Origin: Prorocentrum cordatum | Taxonomy: Eukaryota; Sar; Dinophyceae; Prorocentrales; Prorocentraceae | Direction of reading: 5' to 3' | DNA length: 64,000 bases | NCBI GenBank assembly: GCA_963575745.1 | Contig: CAUYUJ010016059.1 | Span: forward strand, 1,487,349-1,551,348 | In this document: positions 1 to 11,815 of the stretch, piece by piece | How positions within the stretch are numbered: position 1 is the first letter of the stretch | Layout of the letters: each line of letters opens with the position of its first letter | Translations under genes and position numbers: made by a program | Notes under the pieces: model-generated | The model's input: only the letters and a program-made list of their open reading frames with translations | What the model was told of the DNA's origin: nothing | The model's database searches: none

Positions 1-1179
1 CACACCGCTCTGGTGGTGCACTCCCACCTCGGGCAGTGTGAGGGGGACCTCGCTGCCAGCCAGTATCTGCTCCACGCTGACATCCTGGTCCATGAATGCC
101 GAGTAGCCGAGCTGCCACTGCTGCAGGAAGTTGAAGCACCTGCCAGTCATGGGATTGCCCATCGCGGAGCTCCAGTCCATATACTCATGCCAGATGTACT
201 TGCCGTTGGCGTGGTGGAGCCCGAAATTGTGCCCGTACTCGTGGATGAACACAGAAGAGCCCTGAGTAACGCTGTCGCGGTACCACGTGTTGGGTCCCTT
301 GAGCTCGCCCATGCCCGCCGCGTTGCCGAGCCAGTCGTCTGGAAGTACCATGGCCTTATAGTAGTTGCCGGTCCACCTCGGGTCATTCTTCAGGTGATCA
401 TTGCACGCTGCGGTGACTGCGTACATGTCTCTGCTCGACGGGCATATCTCGATAGGTCCGATGACGTCTCCCGTGACAGAGATGTCCTTCACGCTGCTGA
501 CGGAGGCACAATCTTTGAGGATGCTGTTGACAGAGCCGGCGCCGTTGCTGAATACAGCGCTCTGCACGCCGTGCGGGGTGGAGTGCACCAGCTTCTCTCC
601 GCAGGGAGAGATGAGGACCACCACGGTGTCCAGCACGGTCGGCGCAAGGCCGCTGGACAAGCGGCGCGAAGCGTTGGCCCCGAACTCCTCGGAGTCCACC
701 TCACCCTGGGCGGCCTCTACAACGAAGAGCTCCCGGGTGTCGAAAACCTCCATCCCGTCTGCCCCCAGCGGCGTGAGGCCAGCGGACATCTCGAGGTTGT
801 CGAGCTCGTCCCTCTCCTGCTGCGCGGCCAGCGCATCGTTCTCCGCATGGCCGACGAGGGTGACCGCACGGTTCATTTGGAGCCAGTGCGGCATGTTCCG
901 CCCCTGATTCCCCTCAGTGCCGGGGAAGTAGAGGCGGATGCGAGCGCCGTCCTCCCTCAGGAAGCTGACGTCCATCTTCGCCCCTTCCACGCCGAAGGTG
1001 TCCAGCTTCACGATGTCCAGGGTGACGTTCAGCGTGTCCGGGGCCGAGCCGCTGGCGGTCAGGCGGCGCAGGTGCGGGTGCTCCGCGGGCGCCGCCCAGG
1101 AGAAGCGGCGGACCTCGCAGGAGCCCAGCGGGCACGCGGCGGCGAGCACGGCGCCGACCAGCCACCGGGCAGCGGGCAT
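1..1179 (-). CDS. Secreted gametolysin-like (M11-type) zinc metalloprotease, 3' end off window
   Basis: The frame is open from the ATG at 1179-1177 to the window edge (393 codons, no stop); an in-frame TAG lies upstream at 1284-1282 and no other ATG falls between, which fixes the start. The first ~20 residues look like a signal peptide (MPAARWLVGAVLAAACPLGS). Residues 313-323 read HEYGHNFGLHH, the metzincin HExxHxxGxxH zinc site (His313, Glu314, His317, Gly320, His323). A Met-turn follows at Met340 (DWSSAMGN). The spacing and the HEYGHNFGLHH wording fit the gametolysin/M11 family, which degrades extracellular matrix in algae; that is a family inference. The ~290 residues before the active site are probably a propeptide plus the start of the catalytic domain. 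No intron is needed anywhere in the visible part. The C-terminal part is missing. Another metzincin subfamily is possible. Confidence 0.88.
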   Translation of the reverse strand, partial: MPAARWLVGAVLAAACPLGSCEVRRFSWAAPAEHPHLRRLTASGSAPDTLNVTLDIVKLDTFGVEGAKMDVSFLREDGARIRLYFPGTEGNQGRNMPHWLQMNRAVTLVGHAENDALAAQQERDELDNLEMSAGLTPLGADGMEVFDTRELFVVEAAQGEVDSEEFGANASRRLSSGLAPTVLDTVVVLISPCGEKLVHSTPHGVQSAVFSNGAGSVNSILKDCASVSSVKDISVTGDVIGPIEICPSSRDMYAVTAACNDHLKNDPRWTGNYYKAMVLPDDWLGNAAGMGELKGPNTWYRDSVTQGSSVFIHEYGHNFGLHHANGKYIWHEYMDWSSAMGNPMTGRCFNFLQQWQLGYSAFMDQDVSVEQILAGSEVPLTLPEVGVHHQSGV

Positions 1180-1267
1180 CGCAGGAGCACCCGGTGGCCT
1201 GGAGGAGTGCGGCGCTGCGGCGGCCTGGGCGGCAACTTGCAGAGGCACAGGGGGCCAACCTCGAGCC

Positions 1268-1290
1268 ACCTGAAGCCGAAACTACGGATA
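1268..1290 (-). other. Degenerate spliced-leader relic upstream of the metalloprotease
   Basis: Read on the minus strand this is TCCGTAG followed by TTTCGGCTTCAGG. The dinoflagellate 22-nt spliced leader starts TCCGTAG, then CCA, then TTTTGGCTCAAG. The match needs a 3-nt deletion, a 1-nt insertion and two substitutions. It ends about 90 nt upstream of the ATG, where a leader inherited from a reintegrated mRNA would sit. The match is imperfect and could be chance. Confidence 0.4.
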
Positions 1291-1429
1291 CACACCCAGG
1301 TGTGCGTGTGCGTTCCCAGCCATCCTGTGATGTCGGGTCCTCGCTTTGGAAAGAAATCGCCCCGCGTGCCTCCCTCCCTCCCGCCACCTCCTCCCGCTTC
1401 CTCCTCCATCTTCCCATCCTTGCCTCTGC

Positions 1430-2370
1430 CCTCCGCATGTCTACAATTTCGGCAACACCCCTCACACGCGTCGTGGCCCCATCAGGAGCTCCACCGAGAG
1501 TCCCAATGGCACCGTCTGCATGCGTCCCCGCCACCTATTTTGGCACACCTCTCACGCGATTCGTGGCTCCATAAAGAAATCCACAGAATGTCCCAGTGAC
1601 ACCGTCCGCATTCGCTCCCGATACCCATTTCCGGCACACCCCTCACACATTCCGTAGCCCAAGAAGGAGCTCCAACCGAAAGTCCCAATGGCATCGTCCA
1701 CATACACTCCCGCCACCCTCTTCGGCACACCCCTCACACGTTTCGTGGCCCCAGAGAGAGCGCCAAGGAAGGTCCCAGTGGCACCGTTCGCGCGCGACAA
1801 CTCCACCCATCTCGGGACACCCGTCACACGTTTCGTGGCCCCAGAAGGAGGCTCCACCCTAGGTCCCAGTGACACCGTCCGCATGCGTACCCGCCACCAG
1901 CTTTGACGACACAGCCCTTACATGTTTCGTGGCTCCATGTGGAGCTCCACCGAAAGTCCTGGTGGCACCGTCCGCACGCGTCCCCGTTACCCATTTCGGC
2001 ACACCCCTCACACGCATTGTGGCCCCATGAGGATCTCCGGCGGAGGCCCCAATGCCACCGTCCGCATGCATCCCCGCCACTCATTTTTGCAGACCCCTCA
2101 CACGTTTCGTGGCCCCTATGAAAGGGGCTCCCCCGAAGGTCCTGGTGGCACCGGCCGCATGCGTCCCCGCCACCCACTTCGGCACACCCCTCACACGTTT
2201 GGTGGCCCTACAGGGAGTTCCACCGAAGGTCCTAGTGGCAACATTCGCACGCACCCCCGCCACCAATTCTGGCACATCCCTCACACGTTTCGTGGCTCCT
2301 CAGGGAGCTTCACCGAAGATCCTCGTGGCACCGTCCGCATTCGTCCCCGATACATCTTTCCGGCTGCGTC
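1430..2370. repeat. 91-bp tandem repeat array, about 10-11 copies
   Basis: A GGCACACCCCTCACAC anchor recurs at about 1453, 1544, 1635, 1726, 1816, 1908, 2000, 2090, 2183 and 2273, a spacing of 90-93 bp. Each unit also carries CGTGGCCCCA, a GGTCC-GTGGCACCGTCCGCATGC core and CCCCGCCACC. Copies differ by about 10-25 %. All long open frames here are products of the repeat. Bases 1291-1430 upstream hold nothing recognisable. Confidence 0.93.
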
Positions 2371-2679
2371 CACCAAGCAATCAAAAGAGGCGTACAAAAG
2401 GCCGATCAGAGGTTTCCGGAGGCCCCAAACTGTCCCCAAGAGGCATCAGAACTGCCTGCAAGAAACTCCCCAGAGGCTTCCCAAGAGACACCAGCTGGGG
2501 CCCAAGAAGCCTCTGACCTACGAGCCAGGCGAGGTGGCGGGATGTGCCGAAGGCCATTGGACTGCTTACAAAAGCTTCAATCAAGCTTAAAAGAGATGCA
2601 TAACGTTGACTCCGTCTACCGCTTCTGGAGGTGGGCTGAATGCCGAAGGCTGTTCTGTTTAAAACAGAAAAATCAATCG

Positions 2680-2680
<1 letters not shown>
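2371..2680. other. Unique spacer, no gene seen
   Basis: The 91-bp array ends and a short unique stretch follows. It contains a few GCCCCAAGAGGC-type words like the phased arrays described elsewhere. No supported coding sequence. Confidence 0.5.
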
Positions 2681-5400
<2,720 letters not shown>

Positions 5401-5594
5401 CGTGCTTTTGAATAGTATTGGTGGTGGTCGTAGTGAGTGTAACGTCGCAATGCTCGTTGTAGTCGTGCTAGTCATACGAGTAGTAAGGTTCTGGGTCCTG
5501 TTCGGGTCATGTTCATGATGCGTTAGCACTGTAGCGGCATAGCCGTGCTCGCCCTATGTGCCAAACAAATGGTGCACGCGTCACTTGCAGCTCG

Positions 5595-6345
5595 CCGAGG
5601 TTACCGTGCCAGGGGCTGCGCTAAGCTGCGCTGCAATGAGCTGGAATGCGCGATGCCGCGTTGACTTGTGTTATGCTCTGATCAATTGTGGGTCAGGTCG
5701 TCCTTGGCGTCATACTCCTGCCCGAACAGATCTGGATCTTAAGTTCGAGTTGCCCGAACGCAAAACTCGAGATGCTTACAGTCGAACCGCGTGGGGCGCT
5801 CGCCCTACTCGAGCCCAAGATCTGTTTCAGTTCCGTAGCAAGACGAGCCAAGAGGGGGCGACCCAGAACCGAGGGGAAACGCAACGAGAATGGACGAACC
5901 GAAGCACGGCGAACCAAAACGCGACGAACTGCATCAAGACGAATCGAAATGATACGAAGGCCGAACCGACCTCACACGAAGCGGGGCAAGACAAACTTAC
6001 CACCCTGGAGCGAGATGGCGTCTCTCGACGAGGGAGCCGCACTCCGAGGTGTCAAAGAAGGGCTACGACTACGATTTGGTGTACATTGCGATTGGTACGA
6101 TCTGTGCTGCACTGTTGCGGCAGGCTGTGATGAATTGTGCCGTTCTCTGTTGCGTTGTGGATCAAACAATCCTTGGCACCCCAATCTTGTCCGAACTGAT
6201 CCGGGTCTTAAGCTCAATGCGCCTGCGCGCATGGTTCGCCCATAGGTGTCTGCAGTCGAAACGTGCGGGGGGGCGGCGTTCAACCAGCTCGAGCTCAAGA
6301 CCCGATTCGCAACCGAAGTGGGACGAGCCGATCGGGGGGCGAGTC
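5595..6345 (+). repeat. Two diverged copies of a ~260-bp repeat, offset about 470 bp
   Basis: About 5600-5870 and 6080-6340 share, in order, a TTGTG-GTCA/ATCAA junction, TCCTTGGC, CCGAACNGATC, GGGTCTTAAG or GGATCTTAAG, TGCAGTCGAA or TACAGTCGAA, and CTCGAGCTCAAGA-like words. Between them, from an ATG at 6015, 77 codons are open (start MASLDEGAALRGVKEG); I do not recognise the product and support is weak. Bases 5401-5595 hold nothing clear. Confidence 0.55.
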
Positions 6346-6389
6346 CGAACCGAAACGAATCGCACCCAGACGACGACGAGGCCGCCGCT

Positions 6390-6650
6390 CGACATCTCCT
6401 TAAACGCTGCAAAACAAGCGTTTCGCGACAGGCATCCCCAACACATCCTGCAGAGGGAGGCTGTTGCTGCAGGCGAGGCCCTCGCGGGAGACATCCTCAA
6501 CAGATCCTGCAGAACGAGCGTCTCGCTCTAGACATCCCCAACACACTCCCGTCTTAGTGATCCGCCTGGGCGACCTGGACACGTGAACACCCAAGTTTCG
6601 ATCGAGAAATCCTCAACACATCCTCATGGAAGAGCTTCGCCTGGGCGACC
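6390..6650 (+). repeat. Dispersed CGAGACATCCTCAACA repeat family, flank of 42-bp array
   Basis: Words such as TTTCGCGACAGGCATCCC, GGGAGACATCCTCAACA and CGCCTGGGCGACCTGG recur here. They are shared with 7400-7620, with the 75-bp array at 14985-15630 and with 17040-17160, so the 42-bp satellite is embedded in this dispersed family. Confidence 0.6.
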
Positions 6651-7395
6651 TGGAACAAGCGTGAATACAGGTGGGTCCCTTTCGACCCCGAGCGGAGCAA
6701 GCGTGAAAAGCACGTGGGCCACTTGCGTCCCAGGGCGGAGCAAGTGTGAAAACACGTGGGTCCATTTCGCGCCACAGCGGAACAAGCGTGAGAGCACGTA
6801 GGTCCGTTCCGCGTCAGCGCGGAACGAGCGTGAAAACACGTGGGTCCCTTTCGCCCCAAGGCGGGACAAGTTTGAAAACACGTGTGTCTCTTTTGCCCCA
6901 GACCGGAACAAGCGAACAAACACATGGGTTCCTTTCGAACCAGAAAGAGGCAAATGTAAAAACATGTGGGTCCCTTTCGCGCCAAAACGGGACAATCGTG
7001 AAAACACATGGGTGCGTTTCGCGCCAGAGCGGAACACGCGAACAAACACGTGGGTCCCTTATCGCACAAGAGCGGGACAAACGTGAACACATATGGGCCC
7101 ATTTCGCCCCTGAGCGGGGCGAGCGGGGAAACACGTGGGTCCCTTTCGCCCCAAAGCGGAAGAAACATGAAAAAACGTGGGTCCCTTTTGCGCCAGAGCG
7201 GAACAATTAAACAAACACGTGGGTTCCTTCCGCACCAGAGCGGATCAAATGTAAAAACATGTGGGTCCCTTTCGCGGCAGAGCGGAACAATCGTGAAAAC
7301 ACGTGGGTCCCTTTCGCCCCTGAGCGCATCAAGCGTGAAAGCACGAGTGTCCAGTTCGCGCCGGAGCGGACAAGCGTGAAAACACAAAGTTCCAG
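6650..7395 (+). repeat. 42-bp minisatellite, about 18 units
   Basis: The GTGGGTCC anchor, or a one-base variant, begins at 6671, 6714, 6756, 6798, 6840, 6882, 6924, 6966, 7008, 7050, 7093, 7135, 7177, 7219, 7261, 7303, 7345 and 7387. The spacing is 42 bp apart from two steps of 43. The unit reads roughly GTGGGTCCCTTTCGC, CCCAGAGCGGAACAAG, CGTGAAAACAC. As 42 bp is 14 codons, frames stay open; no gene is implied. 42 bp equals four helical turns. Confidence 0.97.
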
Positions 7396-7640
7396 CTCGG
7401 AACCACCATGTTAGATACCCTCCCTTGGCGACCTGGGCAAATGAAAGTAAGCATTTCGCCTGAGACATCCTTTGAATTCTGGCCCCCCACGAGGCCCCCG
7501 CTGGAGACATCCCCCAACTCTGCAAAACCATCGTTTCGCTTGAGACATCCTCAACAACGGCATATAAACCAAACGTTTTGCGAGGGACATCCTCAAATTC
7601 AATTCCGCTGGCCCTCTTCGACCTTGGTACTTATCGCCGA
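7396..7640 (+). repeat. Right flank of the 42-bp array, same dispersed family
   Basis: Contains CTCCCTTGGCGACCTGGGC, CATTTCGCCTGAGACATCC, CGTTTCGCTTGAGACATCC and CGAGGGACATCC, matching the left flank at 6390-6650 and the 75-bp array. Confidence 0.6.
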
Positions 7641-7930
7641 ATAATTTCGCTGAATAATTCTGGTGGCCTCCAGGGGGTCAAACTCTAAAAGAAAACCGTG
7701 GGCGTACGCCCTTTCCGGAAAAGAACCCAGCTCGGCCAGAAGCACTGGAGAAACCCCCAAAAGGATCCCACCATGCTTCCATGACGGCCAGGATAGCGCC
7801 GAAGAGTGCCCCAAAAGGCGCCCCAAGAGGCATCCAAGAACCCTGTGTTCCTGATATTATCTTCTGGGGGTAAAAAATTGGGGTCCACGATGGATAACAA
7901 ACGTGTTCCCAGAAAGCTGAGCATAACATG
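7641..7930. other. Unique spacer, no gene seen
   Basis: A short unique stretch with a few GCCCCAAAAGGCGCCCCAAG words and a short ATGATG run at 7926-7955. No supported coding sequence. Confidence 0.4.
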
Positions 7931-8755
7931 ATGGAGATGATGACGATGATGATGACCAAAGTGATCCTGAACGTTCATGCGAATCCTTGGGAAATCAATG
8001 GGATCCAATGCAAATCCATAGGTTTCCTTCGACAATCCACACAAGTCCGATGGAATTCCAGTGGACTCCTTAGGATATCCATAGGATTTGTTTGCAAATC
8101 CAGAATATTCTTTCGGAAACCAATAGGGCCCCTATGGACATCCATCGGATTCCTTCGGGTATCCGTCAGACTCCGAAACAACTCTATAAGGATCCTCGGG
8201 AAACCCTAGAGGCCTTTTCAGAAAGCAATCAGGTTCCTTGAATTCCACTGGAATCATACGGGCATGCATGGGATTCCTTGTGTAAAATCAATGGGAATAT
8301 AACGGACATATGATGGATTGCCTTGGACATCCATGGGATTCATTACGAAACCCATATCAATAAGAATCCAAAGGACATCTGCTGGGAAATCAATAAGAGT
8401 CCAATGGAATCCTTCGGATGATTTAGGATATGCACAAGAATCCGAAGGACATCGTTTGGATTCCTCTGACCACAAATTTGATGATTTAGGGAACCCACTG
8501 GACGCCTTAGGAAATCCATCGGGCTCCCTTGGCAATCTATAGGGTTCCCAAGAAAATCCATAAACACTCTTCGGGCATCCGTAGGATTCTTGAAAACATC
8601 CGTGGGAATCCGATGGACATCCGTCGGATTCCTTGGGATACCTTAAGGCATCCGAATAAAATCGATCGGATTCGCCTGAAACCCATCAGATGTTTAACGA
8701 TTCCTTTAGGATACCCATCGGAATTTGACGGACATCGATTGGCCCCCGAAACATA
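7930..8755 (+). repeat. Degenerate 21-bp array (10+11 bp half-units), block 1
   Basis: The unit is two half-units, TCCATCGGAT (10) and TCCTTCGGAAA (11). The CCATnGG anchor falls at 8120, 8142, 8163, 8184 and 8205, and inside one unit the half-unit anchors are 8142, 8152 and 8163 (10 then 11). Individual units diverge strongly but keep the spacing. Apparent peptides are 7-residue periodic and interrupted by stops. Confidence 0.88.
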
Positions 8756-8760
8756 AACAT

Positions 8761-8868
8761 TCAGAGCAAGGGGGCCGAACGGTCATTCATTGTCCCAGCG
8801 CGCGTGGCTGAATAAGAAATTCGTGGTGGGAATCCTGCTTGTTGTTGTTGTTGGTGTGGTTGGTGTGG

Positions 8869-8925
<57 letters not shown>

Positions 8926-9535
8926 GTTGTCGTCGTCCAACCCGCGACCCACCCGCGACCCATTCGCGACCCACCCGCGACCCACCGCGCGACCCACCCG
9001 CGACCTGCCCGCGACCCACCCGCGACCCACCCCGCGACCCGCCCGCGACCCACCCCGCGACCCATCCGCCAACCATCCGCGACCCACCCGCGACCCACCC
9101 CGCGACCCACCCGCGACCCACCCCGCGACCCACCGTCAAGGGAGGCCGGATCCGACAATTGACGTTTACTAAACTGCCCTGGGCGTTGACTAAACAACCC
9201 TGCCCTGTTCGATTCATTCCTTGTGTGCGTTTACTAAACGGCTTCGCTTGCCGGAGTGGTTATTGTGGGTTGGATTTTCTGCCCCCTACACACGCGACCC
9301 ACCCGCGACCCAACAACGACCCGCCGGCGACCCACCCGCGACCCATTTGCGACCCACTCGCGACCCACCCACATTGGTATGGCGAAAAAATCGGCGCTTA
9401 GGGCGGGCTCGTCGTACAATTCGTGAAATTTTGACGCTTGCGGCGGGGTTCTCCGGAATCTCGCAAACTGCCAACGTCCCCGCCGCCCCCTTACTCTTAT
9501 CCGCATTTGCGGGGTGCGACGTTTTTTTTTCCTGG
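8761..9535 (+). repeat. Composite repeat, copy 1: GTT tract, 11-bp GC array, conserved core
   Basis: In order: a boundary GGGGGCCGAACGGTCATTCA (8770), (GTT)n at 8838-8925, a CGCGACCCACC array at 8940-9132, a unique spacer, a second short array at 9291-9370, then a ~150-bp core (9385-9525) containing ATTCGTGAAATTTTGACGC and CCGCATTTGCGGGGTG. The same parts occur in reverse orientation at 26160-27990, and the boundary word recurs reversed near 30150. Confidence 0.8.
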
Positions 9536-9603
9536 GAAAAACATGGGAATCGAATGGACATCCATCGGATTATTTAAGATCGTCGTTGGAATCCGGAAGA
9601 TAT

Positions 9604-9651
<48 letters not shown>

Positions 9652-10060
9652 TGGATCCCTGTGGACATGCATAGGAACCCTTAAGAAATCCATTGGATTC
9701 TGTTGGAGATCCGCCGGCTCCTTTTGGAACGTGTAGGGATGCCTCAAGGAATCCGTCGGATTCCTTTGGGAATCCGCGGGCTTCCTTCGAAAATCTATAG
9801 GCTACCTCAAAAAAATGCATGAGAATCCAATGGAAGTCCTTCGGAGACCTGCGGGCACCGGTTGAATTCTTCCGGGAATCCATAAGACCCCTGAGGAACT
9901 CCATCGGGAACCGATGGACATCCATGGGGTTCCTCAAGATGGCCATGGGGATCATCTGGCAATATGTCAGATTCCTATGGCAAGCTATAAGATTCCTCAC
10001 GACACCCATGGGATTCTTCTGGACATCCACCGGATTCCGATTGGAATGTATACAAAGGAT
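9535..10060 (+). repeat. Degenerate 21-bp array, block 2, interrupted by (TA)n
   Basis: Same CATCCATCGGATT...CCTTCGGAA pattern as at 7930-8755. A (TA)n run of about 50 bp lies at 9600-9648. A short GATGACGACGATGAAG stretch follows at 10070-10110. Confidence 0.82.
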
Positions 10061-10207
10061 TCCTGAAGGTGGCGAAGATGATGACGACGATGAAGATGGC
10101 GAAGACGATGACCTTCGTTCTCGCGGCTCTTGGCGCTCGGCGAGAGTTGGTTTCTAGAACTCGCCTGAGATATCAAGGTCCACGGCGGTTCTCGGCAGGG
10201 AACCTAC

Positions 10208-10338
10208 CTCTCTTGCGCACAACCTCAAACCACTCGCACATGCAGGCTCGTTGCTTTTCGAGTCGCCCCCGCGCGGGAGGCACTTCGAGCGCGCCGGCGC
10301 TGCAGCGTGTGCGTCCTCGAGGCTGCCGTACTTGGGCT
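10208..10338 (-). CDS. Candidate downstream exon of the C48-like gene, frame disrupted
   Basis: On the minus strand a good acceptor (CCGTTACAG) precedes 10338 and a consensus donor (AGAG|GTAGGT) follows 10208. The first half reads best in one frame (PKYGSLEDAHAAA) and the second half best in another (RLEKQRACMCEWFEVVRKR). This suggests a one-base indel near the middle, that is, a decayed copy or a sequence error. It lies 33 bp beyond the stop of the C48-like open frame. Confidence 0.35.
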
Positions 10339-10371
10339 CTGTAACGGCTGTCGCTCGCCTCGGGCGCGCGC

Positions 10372-10971
10372 CTAGGCGATGCCGATAGGCGGCTGGCGGC
10401 CCTCGCCCCAGATCTCGCGCAAGGCGCGCTCGACCCGCTCCGTAGCCCAGAACCCGCAAGTCCAGCCATCCGCTTGGAACGTCGTTTCGCCGATCGCAAG
10501 GCATTCCTCGGCGGGGCCGATGGCGCCGAGCTTTGGAAAGATTCTCGTGGCGGCCCGCTTGGCGCTCTCGGGCGGCTGCGTGAGGGCGTCGCGGTGCTCG
10601 ACGGCCGCGCCCGCCCCCTGCTTGGACGCCTGCGGGTGGGCGTAGTGCGCGGGGGCCACGGTGCGCGCCGCGATCAGGTGGTGCTCAACCTTCTCGACTC
10701 TCCCGGGTTGCTGGGCGGCGGGCCCGGGCCCGTCCTCGCCCTGGCCCTCTCGGGCCCAGGCCACGGCCGCCGCGGGCGCGATCTCCAGGACGTTCTCGGG
10801 GGCGCCCGCGCGCTCCTTGATCTCGCCGAGCAGCGCGCGCACTGCGCCCAGCTCAAGGGCGCCACCCTTCTCGACCTGCTCGCAATTCGTGATCGCGCAC
10901 TGCTTGGCGAGATCGGTGCGCCGAGGTGCACTGCTAGAGGCCGGTGCATCGGTGAAGAATCGGGCACGCAC
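10372..10971 (-). CDS. C48/Ulp1-like cysteine protease C-terminal exon
   Basis: An open frame of 199 codons with strongly GC-rich third positions, ending in TAG. Near its end it reads QADGWTCGFWATERVERALRE, where Q-x-x-G-x-x-C-G matches the oxyanion Gln and nucleophile Cys region of Ulp1/C48 papain-fold peptidases (Cys codon at 10458-10456). The catalytic His and Asp are not visible and would be in upstream exons. The N-terminal part (for example ALELGAVRALLGEIKERAG) is helical and unrecognised. The true exon start is uncertain: a TCTAG acceptor lies near 10937. Such domains are abundant in dinoflagellate genomes, often in mobile or multi-copy genes. It may be a pseudogene given the disrupted downstream exon. 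Confidence 0.5.
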   Translation of the reverse strand: MRARFFTDAPASSSAPRRTDLAKQCAITNCEQVEKGGALELGAVRALLGEIKERAGAPENVLEIAPAAAVAWAREGQGEDGPGPAAQQPGRVEKVEHHLIAARTVAPAHYAHPQASKQGAGAAVEHRDALTQPPESAKRAATRIFPKLGAIGPAEECLAIGETTFQADGWTCGFWATERVERALREIWGEGRQPPIGIA

Positions 10972-11190
10972 TGGCTATGCGTCGGCAACGTTGGCGACGC
11001 ATCGGCGACGTCAGAATGGAGAAAGACGGGCCCCACATCGAGCCGCATCAGCGATGCGGCGGCGATGCGGCGCGATCCTCCGACACCATCTACTCGGATC
11101 CCATGTCGGAGGCCTAGACCTGCACATGCGCCAATCTAGTTTGACTGGCTTGGGGAACTTGTAGTCCTGCTCGACCATGACCTGTGGCGC
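10972..11190. other. Spacer upstream of the C48-like exon
   Basis: GCGACG-rich sequence (GGCAACGTTGGCGACGC, GCATCGGCGACGTC). No supported gene or regulatory site. Confidence 0.4.
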
Positions 11191-11540
11191 TTGCGGATTT
11201 CTTTACGAAACCCTTCGGATTCTTTTGAAAATCAATCGGGTGCCGTAGAACACCCTTTAGGTCAAGACAATACAGAAGACCCCTTGAGACACCCATAAGA
11301 ATCCGAAAAGGATCCAGTGGAATCCCGGGGAAATCCGAAGGAGTCCGCCGGAAATCCATAGGAATCCGATGGGCACGCATGGGCCCCATGAGGACCCAAG
11401 TGGGATTATACGGAAATCCATCGTGCTCCTTGGGTGATCCATCGGTTTCCTGAGAACATCCAGATGATTCCTCAAAGAATATGTAGGCTTCCTTGGGACA
11501 TGCAAAGGAATCCTTAGGACATCTATACAAATACTCTGGA
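11190..11540 (+). repeat. Degenerate 21-bp array, block 3
   Basis: Contains AAACCCTTCGGATTCTTTTG, GAAATCCATAGGAATCCGAT and similar words at about 21-bp spacing, as in the other blocks. Confidence 0.8.
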
Positions 11541-11722
11541 AACCAACAGGAGGAGGAGGGGGAGGAGGGGAAGGACGAGGACGAGGACCCCCAGGACCAT
11601 TTCCCTAACAAAACTTCGGTTCGGGACCTTCGATACTTAATTGTGAAACTCAATTCTGTTTAATCAGTCTCAAAGTGACATGTGTGGGAAGGAACCCATG
11701 GCGGCTCATTTGCAGCGATGTG

Positions 11723-11759
<37 letters not shown>

Positions 11760-11815
11760 CAGTATAAGCAAACACCCAAAAAACCCGGGGCGGGAGCGCA
11801 AGGAGAAGGAGCAAG
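11541..11815. repeat. (GGA)n tract, unique spacer and (TA)n(TG)n microsatellite
   Basis: GGA/GAC-rich tract at 11549-11590, then about 120 bp of unique sequence, then (TA)n at 11720-11742 running into (TG)n to 11760. No gene seen. Confidence 0.75.
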
